From Rhizobiaceae bacterium (GTDB taxonomy: Bacteria > Pseudomonadota > Alphaproteobacteria > Rhizobiales > Rhizobiaceae): a DNA stretch of 36,169 bases. The position numbers were made by a program, and so were the translations under genes. Positions 1 through 7,792 of this stretch are shown here, one piece after another. The notes under the pieces are model-generated. The model did not search any database and was not told where the DNA came from. It worked only from the letters and a program-made list of their open reading frames with translations. The stretch spans positions 1 to 36,169 of the forward strand of contig JALSIJ010000270.1 in the NCBI GenBank assembly GCA_026981655.1, written 5' to 3'. Each line of letters starts with the position of its first letter. The stretch's first letter is position 1.

Positions 1-165
1 TTCAAGTTGCGCACGCTCAACTTCAAAGCGAGCAGCATTGGCTTTGGTTGAGCGAAGCGCTTTGCCCTTTGGCAATAGGAAGTTACGGGCGTAACCGTCT
101 TTAACCGTTACTTCATCGCCCATCTGGCCAAGCTTGGCGATACGCTCTAGCAGGATAATTTTCAT
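1..165 (-). CDS. rplI: 50S ribosomal protein L9, N-terminal part (cut by window edge)
   Basis: Reverse-strand reading from ATG at 165 gives [19 protein letters not shown] followed by [16 protein letters not shown], the classic L9 N-terminal domain with its conserved GYARNFL-P-G-A segment that binds 23S rRNA. Only the first 55 codons are inside the window; the linker helix and C-terminal domain lie to the left. A good Shine-Dalgarno (AAGGA) sits about 7 nt before the ATG. It is the last gene of the rpsF-rpsR-DUF2232-rplI cluster, with only a few bases separating it from the DUF2232 stop, so co-transcription is likely. Confidence 0.97.
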   Translation of the reverse strand, partial: MKIILLERIAKLGQMGDEVTVKDGYARNFLLPKGKALRSTKANAARFEVERAQLE

Positions 166-176
166 AAGGATTCCTT

Positions 177-1154
177 TCAGGGAAAAGTTGTATTATTTGG
201 GTTATCTGAATTCGGTGGCATGCGGTTTGGATCACGGGCCCGGAGCAGCAAAAGCAGCTCGGCTAGCCCGATAATCAAAAACAGAAAGATCGGCAATGAT
301 ATTGCGATCAGAACAAAATAGGCAAAGAACAGGATTTGACTGCGGGCTTTTAGCCCCCAGGTGAAATAGTGCATTACCGCCAACCCGATCATGGCAATGG
401 CCATGCCCATTGTTCCGGCAATCACATAAGCGATGCTTTGCAGCGATGGGATAGAGACGGCAATGATTAGTGATACGGCAAATATCGCCAGCGCCGCGCG
501 TGGCAAACCAACGTCGGCGGCGATATTGTCTTTCGGCCGCTCCATTTTAGCGCGTCTGCGCACAAGTCGCTCGGCAAGCCCCATATTCCAGACCAAAATG
601 GCCAGAGAAAATGCCGGGACCAGCAGCGGCAAAAGAGACGCATAAAGCAATGCATTGGTGCGTATTTGCTCTTCATCAATCGTTGCGCCCGCCTGCTCCT
701 GCATTGATACGACCTGCTTCATAAACAGTTCAAACTGAGCCGCGACCAGCTCAACTTCATAGCCATACCAAAGGCCGAGAACGATATAGGCAACTACAAG
801 AGTGAGAGCGAGACGAAATAAAATTTCCGATAGTGGGAACCAGAATTTTCGCCCCTCATCATCTGTTTTGGAAAGGCCAGCCATATGGCCGGCAAATGCG
901 GCCGGGCCGACAATGGTCATGCCGACGATAGCACCGATAGCCAGGCCGCCCGAAGCGCCGGTTGAGAGCGTTGCAACAATCGCGGCAATAATGCCGGCAA
1001 GCGAGCCGCGGCTGAAACTGGCGTAAAATATCGGGACGGCAGATACATAGATCAGCAAGGTCAAGAGACCCGGGCGCGTTAAAGCAAGCGCTGCCATGAC
1101 GGCAGACGCCAGTCCGGCAAGAATACTGAATATAAGCGTCTTTGACTGTATCAT
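177..1154 (-). CDS. DUF2232 family integral membrane protein
   Basis: A hydrophobic protein of about 325 residues with some eight predicted membrane segments, starting with a signal-anchor-like helix ([18 protein letters not shown]) and ending in a polar tail rich in Asn and Pro. It sits between rpsR and rplI, where Hyphomicrobiales commonly carry a DUF2232 protein; that position and the membrane profile are the basis of the call. The molecular function of the family is not established. I chose ATG at 1154 (MIQSKTL) because an AGGA lies 7 nt upstream; in-frame GTG at 1205 and ATG at 1199 would add 17 and 15 residues but have no convincing ribosome binding site. It follows rpsR on the same strand after a gap of about 140 bp. 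Confidence 0.8.
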   Translation of the reverse strand: MIQSKTLIFSILAGLASAVMAALALTRPGLLTLLIYVSAVPIFYASFSRGSLAGIIAAIVATLSTGASGGLAIGAIVGMTIVGPAAFAGHMAGLSKTDDEGRKFWFPLSEILFRLALTLVVAYIVLGLWYGYEVELVAAQFELFMKQVVSMQEQAGATIDEEQIRTNALLYASLLPLLVPAFSLAILVWNMGLAERLVRRRAKMERPKDNIAADVGLPRAALAIFAVSLIIAVSIPSLQSIAYVIAGTMGMAIAMIGLAVMHYFTWGLKARSQILFFAYFVLIAISLPIFLFLIIGLAELLLLLRARDPNRMPPNSDNPNNTTFP

Positions 1155-1291
1155 GTCGCTGTCCTGCCGGAAAATCCGGGCAGTTAGAGGCAAGACCATT
1201 CTCACCCCAACTTTATTATCAATTGCGCAATTAATCTGCCCGACTGATAAGTGTGAAAACAGGCAGACAGTTAGGCCTGCCTGTTATTTGT

Positions 1292-1540
1292 TTATTTAAC
1301 CAGATAAGGAATGAGAGCCAGAAAACGGGCGCGCTTGATAGCTTTTGCTAATTCGCGTTGTTTCTTGTGGCTCACAGCGGTAATTCTGGATGGAACGATT
1401 TTGCCGCGCTCGGAAATGTAGCGTTGCAGCAATCTTACATCTTTATAGTCGATTTTCTGGGCTTTTTCACCCGTAAATGGGCAGGTTTTGCGACGGCGCT
1501 GAAATGGACGTCGTGTTGGCATTTGTTCGATGGCAACCAT
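1292..1540 (-). CDS. rpsR: 30S ribosomal protein S18
   Basis: An 82-residue basic protein with the family signature [19 protein letters not shown] and the C-terminal helix [17 protein letters not shown]18 binds next to S6 on the platform of the small subunit. Length is normal for alphaproteobacteria. It is preceded by rpsF with a 13-bp gap, so the two partner proteins are made from one transcript, which fits their heterodimer assembly. Confidence 0.98.
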   Translation of the reverse strand: MVAIEQMPTRRPFQRRRKTCPFTGEKAQKIDYKDVRLLQRYISERGKIVPSRITAVSHKKQRELAKAIKRARFLALIPYLVK

Positions 1541-1553
1541 AATTTAGTAATCC

Positions 1554-1997
1554 TTATTCAGCAGCAGTATCTGTTTCACTGCGTGTTTCGTTACGGTCAG
1601 GGCGTGGACCACGTGGGCGCTCATCACGGCCACCAGGACGGCCACCGGAGCGACCACCACGGCGATCGTCACGATCACTCTTGCGCAGTGGTGCAGAGGG
1701 GCCTTCTTCATGTTCTTCAACACGGACGGTCATGTGGCGCAGCACATCTTCGTTCAAGCGCATTTGACGTTCCATTTCGCCAACCGCTTCCGGGGTCGCA
1801 TCAATGTTCATCAGCGCATAATGGGCTTTACGATTTTTTCTGACGCGGTAGGGCAGTGTTTTAAGACCCCAATTTTCAGTTTTGCCAACTGTGCCGCCGC
1901 CTTCTTCGATTATGCCTTTGAATGTTTCAATCAAAGCGTCTACCTGCTGGCCGGAAATATCCTTACGTGCCAGAAAGATGTGTTCATATAATGCCAT
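1554..1997 (-). CDS. rpsF: 30S ribosomal protein S6
   Basis: 147 residues beginning [19 protein letters not shown], with the S6 ferredoxin-like core (residues 1 to about 100, including [20 protein letters not shown]). The C-terminal tail from about residue 107 is highly charged and low in complexity (runs of R, G, D, P), as in other rhizobial S6 proteins. S6 pairs with S18 on the 30S platform. A purine-rich AGGAAAGG sits 6 to 14 nt before the ATG. First gene of the ribosomal cluster; the long leader upstream may carry autoregulatory structure. Confidence 0.97.
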   Translation of the reverse strand: MALYEHIFLARKDISGQQVDALIETFKGIIEEGGGTVGKTENWGLKTLPYRVRKNRKAHYALMNIDATPEAVGEMERQMRLNEDVLRHMTVRVEEHEEGPSAPLRKSDRDDRRGGRSGGRPGGRDERPRGPRPDRNETRSETDTAAE

Positions 1998-2444
1998 GAT
2001 AGGCCTTTCCTGTTATGTCGAATTCCAGCGCTAAGCCTCATCGACACGTCTTGTTGGCTGATCACAAATGATCGCCGGAAAGGCGTGTCACGAAGTGTCG
2101 AGAGCGGAGACACGGGAAGCCGGATTTTTCATAAATCCATCGATCGGTTCAAATGAACCTTTCAACCTTCCGTTCAGCCACCAGCTGGAAACCCGAACTT
2201 GTTTACGCGGCGGTTTATAGAGGCTTAATGATCAAATGCAAGCGGAATCTCCTGAAATTCAGGCTATTTGCGATCATTCAGGATTGATTTTGCAAAATTC
2301 CTGCTTATTGGCGAAATGTCACTATGCCCGGATTGAACTTGTGCCACATAGACTTTGACTATTTGGCGGATTTATTTGAAAATCAACCAACCTGCAAATA
2401 AAATATAGCCGTAAAAGCACAAGAACCTTGAGGTGAAACAACTT
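1998..2444. promoter_or_regulatory. Divergent intergenic region between rpsF and the 684-aa protein gene
   Basis: 447 bp without a supportable gene. It must hold promoters for rpsF (leftward) and for the gene at 2445 (rightward), although no clear -35/-10 pair stands out. Visible structure: three mutually complementary segments GACACG (2043-2048), CGTGTC (2084-2089), GACACG (2109-2114); a GGATTT/AAATCC hairpin (2122-2138); a GGTTC/GAACC hairpin (2147-2160); a compound inverted repeat at 2228-2277; and the perfect 12-bp palindrome ATTTTGCAAAAT (2287-2298). The segments nearest rpsF would fall in its 5' leader. Confidence 0.5.
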
Positions 2445-4499
2445 ATGAATATTCAACGAATTTCAAAAACCATATTAGTTACTGCATCTCTTTCAGTCGG
2501 AACATGGTCGGCATCATTTGCACAAAACGCTCCAGAGGCAATTATAGAAAACTGGGTGAGTGCGGCCAGCGGTATCGAGTTTTTGACCGTCAGCCATTCG
2601 GGTATCAGACATGATACGGCACGCAATATAACCACCATTAGCAATCTGAGTATTCAATTAACAATCAAGAACGCAAAACCTAAGGCTTTGAGCGAAGGTG
2701 CAACCGGCGAAAGCAAAGGAAAGCTTAAATATACAATTGCCTTTCCAAGTGTGGAATTTGACAATCTGGCTTTGAATAATGGCTATTATTCCGCTCGGTC
2801 AATCAAAGCTGATACTGCGGAATTGAAGTTCGATATTACGTCAGGAAATAAGGAAACATCGTCCAGTTCTTCAGGTGTTTATGACAAGTTTATCATCAAC
2901 AATATCAAGTGGGCAAAATTACCTGAAATTGTTGATGCGCCTGACAGGCCGATTTCTAAGTATTATCCACTGGTCGAAGCAATGATTGATATCAGCTTTG
3001 ACAATGCTTTGCTTGGTGGCATGACAATGGTCCAGAAAGTTGGTGAAAAAGGCATGAATACGCACATTACCTATGGACCAACAAAAATTGGCAAAACTGT
3101 CAGCGGCAATTTTTCCGAGATGGTCCTGTCGGGCATGAAGATGCAGATCCTGGCATCAGAAGAGGCATCACCCGAGGCCGCTAAGCTTGTAAACAGCGAA
3201 GTAACTTTTGGAGATATATCTGCATCTCGATATAATTACGGATCGCTGGTTCGAAATTTCGCCCCCGGAAGTACCGGGTCCGATAATGCGCCCTATATAA
3301 CAGTCATGGGTGATATGACTGTCCGCGATATGCGCGGTTCGAGTAATGGTGGAGAATTCTCCATTGATCGTTGGGTTATGGATGATTTGGGTGTTCGTCC
3401 TGCGAAAGTCTCTGTGCTTGAGGTCGCTGATAAACTGTTTCTGGAGCAAAAAGCAACCGGGCAGGAGCCAGACCCGAAGCAGATTGTTGAGCTTGTGGCC
3501 AGTATCTATGGCGCATTTCGTATCGGCAAATTTGAACTGGCAGGCCTGAATGTTGATGCCCCCGGTGTGACACAGGGTAGGCTTGATCTTTATAGGTTCA
3601 GTGATCTTTCCTCCTCCGGGCTTGGGGAGTTTCTTATAAAGGGCATTAAATTCAGTGGAAGCGGTGGCCTGTTCAATCTTGATCTTTTTTCTATTGCCGA
3701 TATTAAATTCCCATCGCTCAAAGCATTGATGAATGTCGAAGAGGCCGGCAAAAAGAATGATGTAGCAGCCATTATGAAGGCGATACCGACCGTCGGCCGC
3801 TATCAGGCCAGCGGCTTGGAAGTGCAGGTTCCGGGGAAGGGCGATATTGCACTGAAGGATAGCACAATCGAAATGGCCGATTTTATCGGTCCGATACCGA
3901 CCAATATTAATTTGAAAGTTGAAGGTCTGCAATTCCCCGTATCGATAATGGAAAAGAAACCCCGTCAGGTGTTTTCGGCTATGGGCTTTAAGGATATTCT
4001 GGTTTCCTATGGCTTGAAAGCAATCTGGGAGGAGACCAGCAAAGTTCTTTCTATGAACACTAAAGTAAACATGAAGGATGCTGGAAACATTGATGTTGAT
4101 GTCAGCGTTGGCGGTATTCCGCGCAGTGCGTTTGAAAACCCGGCGACGGCACAACAGGCAGTGGCACTTATAACGGTTAATTCCGCAAATATCGTTTTTG
4201 ATGATCAGTCCATCGTGGAAAAGGGCATGGGCATTGTTGCGGCCCAGCAAGGTGTAGATGTGGCCACTTTAAAAACCCAGGCCGTTGGCCTGTTGCCGTT
4301 TGTTTTACAAATACTGAACAAACCTGAATTTGTTTCTGAACTTTCTGAAACCGTGAAAAAGTTCCTCAATTCCGGGGGTAAAATCAAAGCCAGCGCTACA
4401 CCTTCCGCCCCGGTATCTGTTATTCAATTGATCGGTGTTGGCGCCAGTGCGCCGGGTGCGGTGATTGATTTGCTGAATATCAAGGTCGAGGCCGAGTAA
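2445..4499 (+). CDS. Large secreted protein of unknown function
   Basis: Start chosen at ATG 2445 because GAGG (2430-2433) gives a ribosome binding site; a GTG at 2433 in frame overlaps that site. The 684-residue product begins with a signal peptide (basic MNIQRISK, hydrophobic TILVTASLSV, cleavage likely after SFA-QN). The rest is predicted to be beta-rich, with repeating phrases of the type 'I.NLSIQLTIKN', 'MTVRDMRG', 'LEVQVPGKGDIALKDS' and 'VGASAPGAVIDLLNIKVEAE', and no cysteines after the signal region. The pattern of successive short strands ending in a hydrophobic residue recalls AsmA/DUF945-like periplasmic proteins, but I see no diagnostic motif, so this is only a resemblance. It is monocistronic and ends just before a bidirectional terminator. 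Probably periplasmic; function unknown. Confidence 0.85.
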   Translation: MNIQRISKTILVTASLSVGTWSASFAQNAPEAIIENWVSAASGIEFLTVSHSGIRHDTARNITTISNLSIQLTIKNAKPKALSEGATGESKGKLKYTIAFPSVEFDNLALNNGYYSARSIKADTAELKFDITSGNKETSSSSSGVYDKFIINNIKWAKLPEIVDAPDRPISKYYPLVEAMIDISFDNALLGGMTMVQKVGEKGMNTHITYGPTKIGKTVSGNFSEMVLSGMKMQILASEEASPEAAKLVNSEVTFGDISASRYNYGSLVRNFAPGSTGSDNAPYITVMGDMTVRDMRGSSNGGEFSIDRWVMDDLGVRPAKVSVLEVADKLFLEQKATGQEPDPKQIVELVASIYGAFRIGKFELAGLNVDAPGVTQGRLDLYRFSDLSSSGLGEFLIKGIKFSGSGGLFNLDLFSIADIKFPSLKALMNVEEAGKKNDVAAIMKAIPTVGRYQASGLEVQVPGKGDIALKDSTIEMADFIGPIPTNINLKVEGLQFPVSIMEKKPRQVFSAMGFKDILVSYGLKAIWEETSKVLSMNTKVNMKDAGNIDVDVSVGGIPRSAFENPATAQQAVALITVNSANIVFDDQSIVEKGMGIVAAQQGVDVATLKTQAVGLLPFVLQILNKPEFVSELSETVKKFLNSGGKIKASATPSAPVSVIQLIGVGASAPGAVIDLLNIKVEAE

Positions 4500-4517
4500 A
4501 ACCCAGCCCCAAAAAAT

Positions 4518-4540
4518 CCTGCTGGAGGGGCTTCAGCAGG
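4518..4540. terminator. Bidirectional hairpin between convergent genes
   Basis: CCTGCTG (4518-4524) pairs with CAGCAGG (4534-4540) around a 9-nt loop. On the minus strand the stem is followed by ATTTTTTGGGG, a good U-tract, so it should stop the outer membrane protein transcript; on the plus strand the following TTTATAG is weaker. An outer CCCCAA (4507-4512) / TTGGGG (4562-4567) pairing can extend the fold. It lies in the 69-bp gap between two converging genes. Confidence 0.7.
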
Positions 4541-4568
4541 TTTATAGTATTTTGAGCATTCTTGGGGT

Positions 4569-5213
4569 TTAAAAACGCTTCAAAATACCAAGTCGGATGG
4601 TTGCAACCCCCACACCGGTTTCTCGTGCCAAGCCTGCAAATTTGGTTTTGTCATTGCCAAACCCATAGATCAAACCCTCAACCCGGGCTGACCAATCATC
4701 GTTCATTGCATATTCCATGCCCACGCCGAACGCGATGCCAGCACGAAGCTCGTTCTTCTTGGCGGCGCCTGTTGGTCTCACAGTCATATCAGTAAATGCC
4801 AGACCTGCAGTTCCGTAAAACAATGCGGAGTCCCATGCGACACCGGCCCGGCCTCTGATGGAGCCAACAAACTTACCCGTGGTGGTAATCGAGCCAAGTA
4901 TTGCATCCGATTTTGTAAAGTTGCCACCCGCGGTTCCAAAGTCGCCTTCAATACCCAGCATAAAGCGGTCGTTGAATATCCAGTTATAGCCACCAACAAT
5001 GCCAAAGCCTGTCGAATTTTCCTCTACTTCAAATCTGCCCGGTGACGGGTTGCGCTTGATGCTGGCGCCTTTTGAATTCGCCCCGAATGTCGCGCCAAGG
5101 TAACTCCCCTCATGCGGATTGAGGAATTCCTGGGCCAGGGCAATGTTGGTATAGAGCGGTGCTATTGCGACCGATGCAAGTGTTGCAATTGTATAAATTT
5201 TTAAAATCTTCAT
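4569..5213 (-). CDS. Outer membrane beta-barrel protein (Omp25/RopB-like)
   Basis: A 214-residue protein with a signal peptide (MKILKIYTIATLASVAIAPL..IALA-QEF) followed by a barrel-type sequence: SYLGATFGANSKG, FGIVGGYNWIFNDRFMLGIEGDFG, IRGRAGVAWDSALFYGTAGLAF, VGMEYAMNDDWSARVEGLIYGFG, and a terminal strand RLGILKRF ending in Phe, the sorting signal recognised by BamA. This is the pattern of the small porin-like OmpA/Omp25 beta-barrel family of rhizobia, in which the strands GxxxGYxW, RGRxGxAxDxxLxYGTxGxA and the final aromatic residue are typical. ATG at 5213 is preferred (GGAG 8 nt upstream) over 5231. A -35/-10 pair precedes it (see separate entry). Structural role in the outer membrane; specific function unknown. 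Confidence 0.88.
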   Translation of the reverse strand: MKILKIYTIATLASVAIAPLYTNIALAQEFLNPHEGSYLGATFGANSKGASIKRNPSPGRFEVEENSTGFGIVGGYNWIFNDRFMLGIEGDFGTAGGNFTKSDAILGSITTTGKFVGSIRGRAGVAWDSALFYGTAGLAFTDMTVRPTGAAKKNELRAGIAFGVGMEYAMNDDWSARVEGLIYGFGNDKTKFAGLARETGVGVATIRLGILKRF

Positions 5214-5243
5214 GGGTGTTCTCCGTTTCAACAGTTCGAGAGT

Positions 5244-5271
5244 GTTATAATGATAAATTATCGTAAAACAA
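5244..5271 (-). promoter_or_regulatory. Probable sigma70 promoter of the outer membrane protein gene, with palindrome in the spacer
   Basis: Reading leftward, TTGTTT (5266-5271) and TATAAC (5244-5249) are separated by 16 bp. The palindrome GATAA-A-TTATC (5252-5262) fills the spacer, so a bound regulator would block the promoter. The start codon is about 30 nt downstream. Assignment is by consensus only. Confidence 0.45.
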
Positions 5272-5347
5272 TAAAAAAATCATATAAACAATAAATTAAT
5301 TTTAGAAATTTAACTTGACCTGAGATGCATCGAATGTTGAATTAAGG

Positions 5348-5965
5348 GTGAGACCAACAAAACCGGACCTATTTAAGATGAAAGTTAAAACAGAGTTGAA
5401 ATCAGGCGGAGCAGACTATGAGGCTCTGGTGCGCATTCAAACCCTCAGCAAAGTCGCAAAGTGGTGTGCCCGTTTTGGATTGCTTGCATTCGCATTGGCG
5501 ATGATGTTTCTGGCGCTTAAAATTTTCTTTGACCCCTCCGGGCTGGAGGACGCATTTGAGCAGTTCAAATTGCCAAAGGGTTTCATAGGTGGCCTGCCAA
5601 TTGTTGTGCGGGCACTGATATTTGCAATTGCAGTTGCTTCAATGTTTCCTGCAGTGATCGGGTTTTGCGTGGCAACCGAACTGTTTTCTTCGTTTTCCAA
5701 AGGTGAAGTATTCACAAGTGATGCGTCGGGGAAGATCAGCCTGATTGGCTGGGCTTTGGTTGCGCTTCCGCTGGCCAATACGATTGGCAATCTGCTCGTC
5801 AGCAGTATCTTGTTTTTATTCAAGACTACGGGACAAGTCAGCTTCTCCATTGATTTCGATGACGGAGATGTAATGGCAATTGTGTTTGGTTTGCTATTTG
5901 TCATTCTCGGGAGAATTATGGCGGAAGCTGCCAAATTATCTGAAGAAAATCGCCAGTTTATATAA
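5348..5965 (+). CDS. DUF2975 family membrane protein
   Basis: About 200 residues with four predicted membrane segments (LLAFALAMMFLALKIFF; ALIFAIAVASMFPAVIGFCVATELF; ISLIGWALVALPLANTIGNLL; VMAIVFGLLFVILGRIMAEA), then a short polar end AKLSEENRQFI. The pattern 'F.KGEVFT..' before the third helix and 'GL.FVILG.IMAEA..L.EEN' at the end fits DUF2975. The family is widely encoded next to a small YozG-like XRE regulator, exactly as here (gene at 6019). Function unproven; membrane partner of the repressor is a fair guess. The start could be GTG 5348 (after TTAAGG) or ATG 5378 (10 residues shorter); neither has a perfect ribosome binding site. Confidence 0.8.
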   Translation: MRPTKPDLFKMKVKTELKSGGADYEALVRIQTLSKVAKWCARFGLLAFALAMMFLALKIFFDPSGLEDAFEQFKLPKGFIGGLPIVVRALIFAIAVASMFPAVIGFCVATELFSSFSKGEVFTSDASGKISLIGWALVALPLANTIGNLLVSSILFLFKTTGQVSFSIDFDDGDVMAIVFGLLFVILGRIMAEAAKLSEENRQFI

Positions 5966-6018
5966 AATGTTTAAATTGCTAAGTGTAATAATGGGTTCGA
6001 TTCTGTGAGTGATTTTCT

Positions 6019-6252
6019 ATGCCAATAATCGTGCGTCTCGATGTGATGATTGCACTTCGCAAGGTCCGCTCCAAGGAACTTGCCGAGGCGGTTGGCATTA
6101 CCGAGCAAAATATTTCGCTTTTAAAGTCCGGCAAAGTAAAAGGCGTGCGCTTTGATACGCTCGCCAGGATTTGCGATTATCTCGATTGCCAGCCGGGCGA
6201 TATTCTTGAATTTGAAAAAGAACCGGAGCTGTTAGATGAAGAAGATAAATAG
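6019..6252 (+). CDS. Small XRE/YozG-like helix-turn-helix regulator
   Basis: A 77-residue protein that is almost entirely a Cro/CI-type domain: MIALRKVRSKELAEAVGI (helices 1-2), TEQNISLLKSGKVKGVRFDTLARIC (recognition helix and helix 4), then DYLDCQPGDILEFEKE, the usual end of the HTH_26 group. It follows the DUF2975 gene after 53 bp and overlaps the lipoprotein gene by 17 bp, so all three are likely one operon. In known DUF2975 pairs this regulator is thought to control its own operon; here that is inference from context. Confidence 0.9.
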   Translation: MPIIVRLDVMIALRKVRSKELAEAVGITEQNISLLKSGKVKGVRFDTLARICDYLDCQPGDILEFEKEPELLDEEDK

Positions 6253-6841
6253 CCCGCGCTTCGCATACAAAACGGCAGGTATATTGTTGCTGTTTACACT
6301 GGCCAGTTGTGGCTCAGTACCGGTCTCCTCAATGTATAAATTGCGTAATTTTGACATTCAAACCACCAATCTTGCAAAATTTTACGCGGCGGTGCGTATT
6401 CCGCAGAGCCTGTCCCTGCGCGAAAAGGCTGTTGCTGTAGAGCTTGGCTTTAGTTCCAAAGAAGCTGGGATAAAATTCAAAGAGAGAATATATTTTCAAC
6501 AATATGACAACATTTCTTCACCCGCTCTTAAGGCCGAAAAGCGTGCGGGTTATAAGGTATCTACGTATCGGATGAGCGAAAGCGATGCCGAAAAAATGCG
6601 TCAGACCCGCGCAAGAGTTAATAAATTGCGGAAGCAGCATTCAGATGGCAAAGGTTCGCTTTCTATTGTGGCAAACACCTGCAGGCATGGAGAGCTTCCC
6701 GCAGGGCCGCTTTATCTATCCACCTATATAAAAAGCGATGAGCTCGATGATTTTGTCGTGTTGGTCCTTGATGCGGACATCAAAAAGATTGTTGTAAGCG
6801 AAAAAGACCTGGAAGAAATTCCCCTTTGCGGGAACAGTTAG
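6236..6841 (+). CDS. Putative lipoprotein of unknown function
   Basis: 201 residues. The N-terminus has a basic start, a hydrophobic core (AGILLLFTLASCGS) and the lipobox LASC with Cys25 as the lipidation site. The mature part (for example FYAAVRIPQSLSLREKAVAVELGF) shows no family motif that I recognise. Two further cysteines occur, in NTCRHGEL and near the C-terminus (PLCGNS). Translation is coupled to the XRE gene by a 17-bp overlap. Probably anchored in the inner or outer membrane facing the periplasm, and co-regulated with the DUF2975 protein. Confidence 0.82.
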   Translation: MKKINSPRFAYKTAGILLLFTLASCGSVPVSSMYKLRNFDIQTTNLAKFYAAVRIPQSLSLREKAVAVELGFSSKEAGIKFKERIYFQQYDNISSPALKAEKRAGYKVSTYRMSESDAEKMRQTRARVNKLRKQHSDGKGSLSIVANTCRHGELPAGPLYLSTYIKSDELDDFVVLVLDADIKKIVVSEKDLEEIPLCGNS

Positions 6842-6853
6842 ACTGCGAAGGGC

Positions 6854-6916
6854 GGCCCGATGCGAATGCATCGCTCTCGCGAAGGCTGATGCGTAGTATC
6901 AAGTGGCCGTGAGCGA
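6854..6916 (+). repeat. Two-hairpin dispersed element, copy A
   Basis: Shares the frame GGCCCG-[hairpin 1]-GCTCTCGCG-AGGC-[hairpin 2]-TGGCCGTGAGCGA with four other copies in the window. Hairpin 1 is GATGC-gaat-GCATC (6859-6872); hairpin 2 is a weak TGAT/ATCA pair (6887-6901). CTCGCG can also pair with the final CGTGAG. It lies between the lipoprotein gene and the convergent AHSA1 gene. Confidence 0.7.
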
Positions 6917-6939
6917 AAGAAAAAAGAGCAGGTTCTGCC

Positions 6940-7377
6940 TTATCCAAACAATTTGTCGAGGTCGTTGAAGCTCGAATTCCAGCCGAAATTATGGTTGTCG
7001 CGATTGCCAGCATCGCCAAATTTTCCCTGAATTAAAACCATTCTTGTGCCGGTTTCAGTTGGGGTGAGCCTTATTTCAACCTCGGTTTCTTCACCTCTGG
7101 AGCCGTCATCCTGTGTCCAGGCCCAGGTAAAAACCAGCCGGCTTGGCGGTTCTAAAATCTTATAAACACCACTGGTAGTAACCCGGTTGCCCTCCGAGTT
7201 TTGCATCGTGGTGGTCCAGTGGCCACCTTCATGGGTGTTTAATTCATATTCTGGCGTGGTCATACCTTCCGGCCCCCACCATTTGATCAAAGTTTCTGGA
7301 TCGACCCACGCATTATATACAGCCTCCGGTGATGCACTAAACTCGCGTTCGATGCGCAAGACATTTCCTTCATTCAT
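6940..7377 (-). CDS. SRPBCC / AHSA1-type domain protein
   Basis: 145 residues from ATG 7377: VLRIEREFSASPEAVYNAWVDPETLIKWWGPEG is the hallmark start of the AHSA1-like START/SRPBCC group, followed by SGVYKILEPPSRLVFTWAW, the beta strands EETEVEIRL and the terminal helix GWNSSFNDLDKLF. These proteins have a deep hydrophobic ligand cavity; ligands are mostly unknown. The start codon overlaps the stop of the ArsR gene as ATGAATGA, so the longer upstream reading (from 7473) is just read-through of the regulator gene in another frame. ArsR-SRPBCC pairs are a common two-gene operon, with the regulator controlling both. Confidence 0.93.
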   Translation of the reverse strand: MNEGNVLRIEREFSASPEAVYNAWVDPETLIKWWGPEGMTTPEYELNTHEGGHWTTTMQNSEGNRVTTSGVYKILEPPSRLVFTWAWTQDDGSRGEETEVEIRLTPTETGTRMVLIQGKFGDAGNRDNHNFGWNSSFNDLDKLFG

Positions 7378-7702
7378 TGCCGTCGCCCTTGGTTGCAAGA
7401 ACGTCCTCGAGCCGGTCAAACGATGCGTTCCAGAATTTGCGTTGTTCTTCGATCCACGAGCCGACGGCATCAATCGCTTCTGGTTTTATGCGGCACATTC
7501 GAAATTGCCGCTCGATACGTTTTTCAATCAACCCGCTATCTTCCAACACCTTGATATGCCTTGAGATTGCAGGTTTTGACATGGAGAAAGGTTCGGCCAG
7601 ATCACCGGCGGATTTTTCTCCTTCCCGCAACAATCTCTCCACTATTGCCAGGCGGGTAGGGTCCGCCAGTGCGCCAAATACCTGATACATTTCCATCGAC
7701 AT
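7370..7702 (-). CDS. ArsR family transcriptional regulator
   Basis: 110 residues, a single winged helix domain: VFGALADPTRLAIVERLLREGEKSAGDLAEPFSMSKPAISRHIKVLEDSGLIEKRIERQFRMCRI is the standard ArsR/HTH_20 sequence, with recognition helix SKPAISRHIKVLE. No CxC metal site is present, which fits the SRPBCC-associated subgroup rather than metal sensors. The C-terminal helix contains EEQRKFWNASFDRLEDVL, typical of this subgroup. Translationally coupled to the downstream SRPBCC gene. The region before the start is very A+T rich with several TTAATTAA/ATTAAAT half-sites (7711-7740) that could be its operator. Confidence 0.94.
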   Translation of the reverse strand: MSMEMYQVFGALADPTRLAIVERLLREGEKSAGDLAEPFSMSKPAISRHIKVLEDSGLIEKRIERQFRMCRIKPEAIDAVGSWIEEQRKFWNASFDRLEDVLATKGDGNE

Positions 7703-7792
7703 AACAGTCTATTAATTAACGATTAAATTAAATAACAAATGAAAACTTTAAGGTCAACTGTTCGAGCGCAATATGCTCGACCTGGCGTGTAG

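Noticed and set aside
1358-1843. 161-codon frame on the plus strand across rpsR and rpsF
   Set aside because: Antisense to two ribosomal protein genes; the His/Gly-rich stretch mirrors the Arg/Gly/Asp-rich tail of S6.
3168-4250. Long open frame of 360 codons on the minus strand inside the 684-aa protein gene
   Set aside because: It is fully antisense to a gene with signal peptide, ribosome binding site and terminator; its translation is rich in Cys, His and Ile and shows no domain or ribosome binding site.
7441-7473. Upstream start (7473) for the AHSA1-domain gene
   Set aside because: The extra residues are the ArsR gene read in another frame; the ATG overlapping the ArsR stop at 7377 gives the normal family start.
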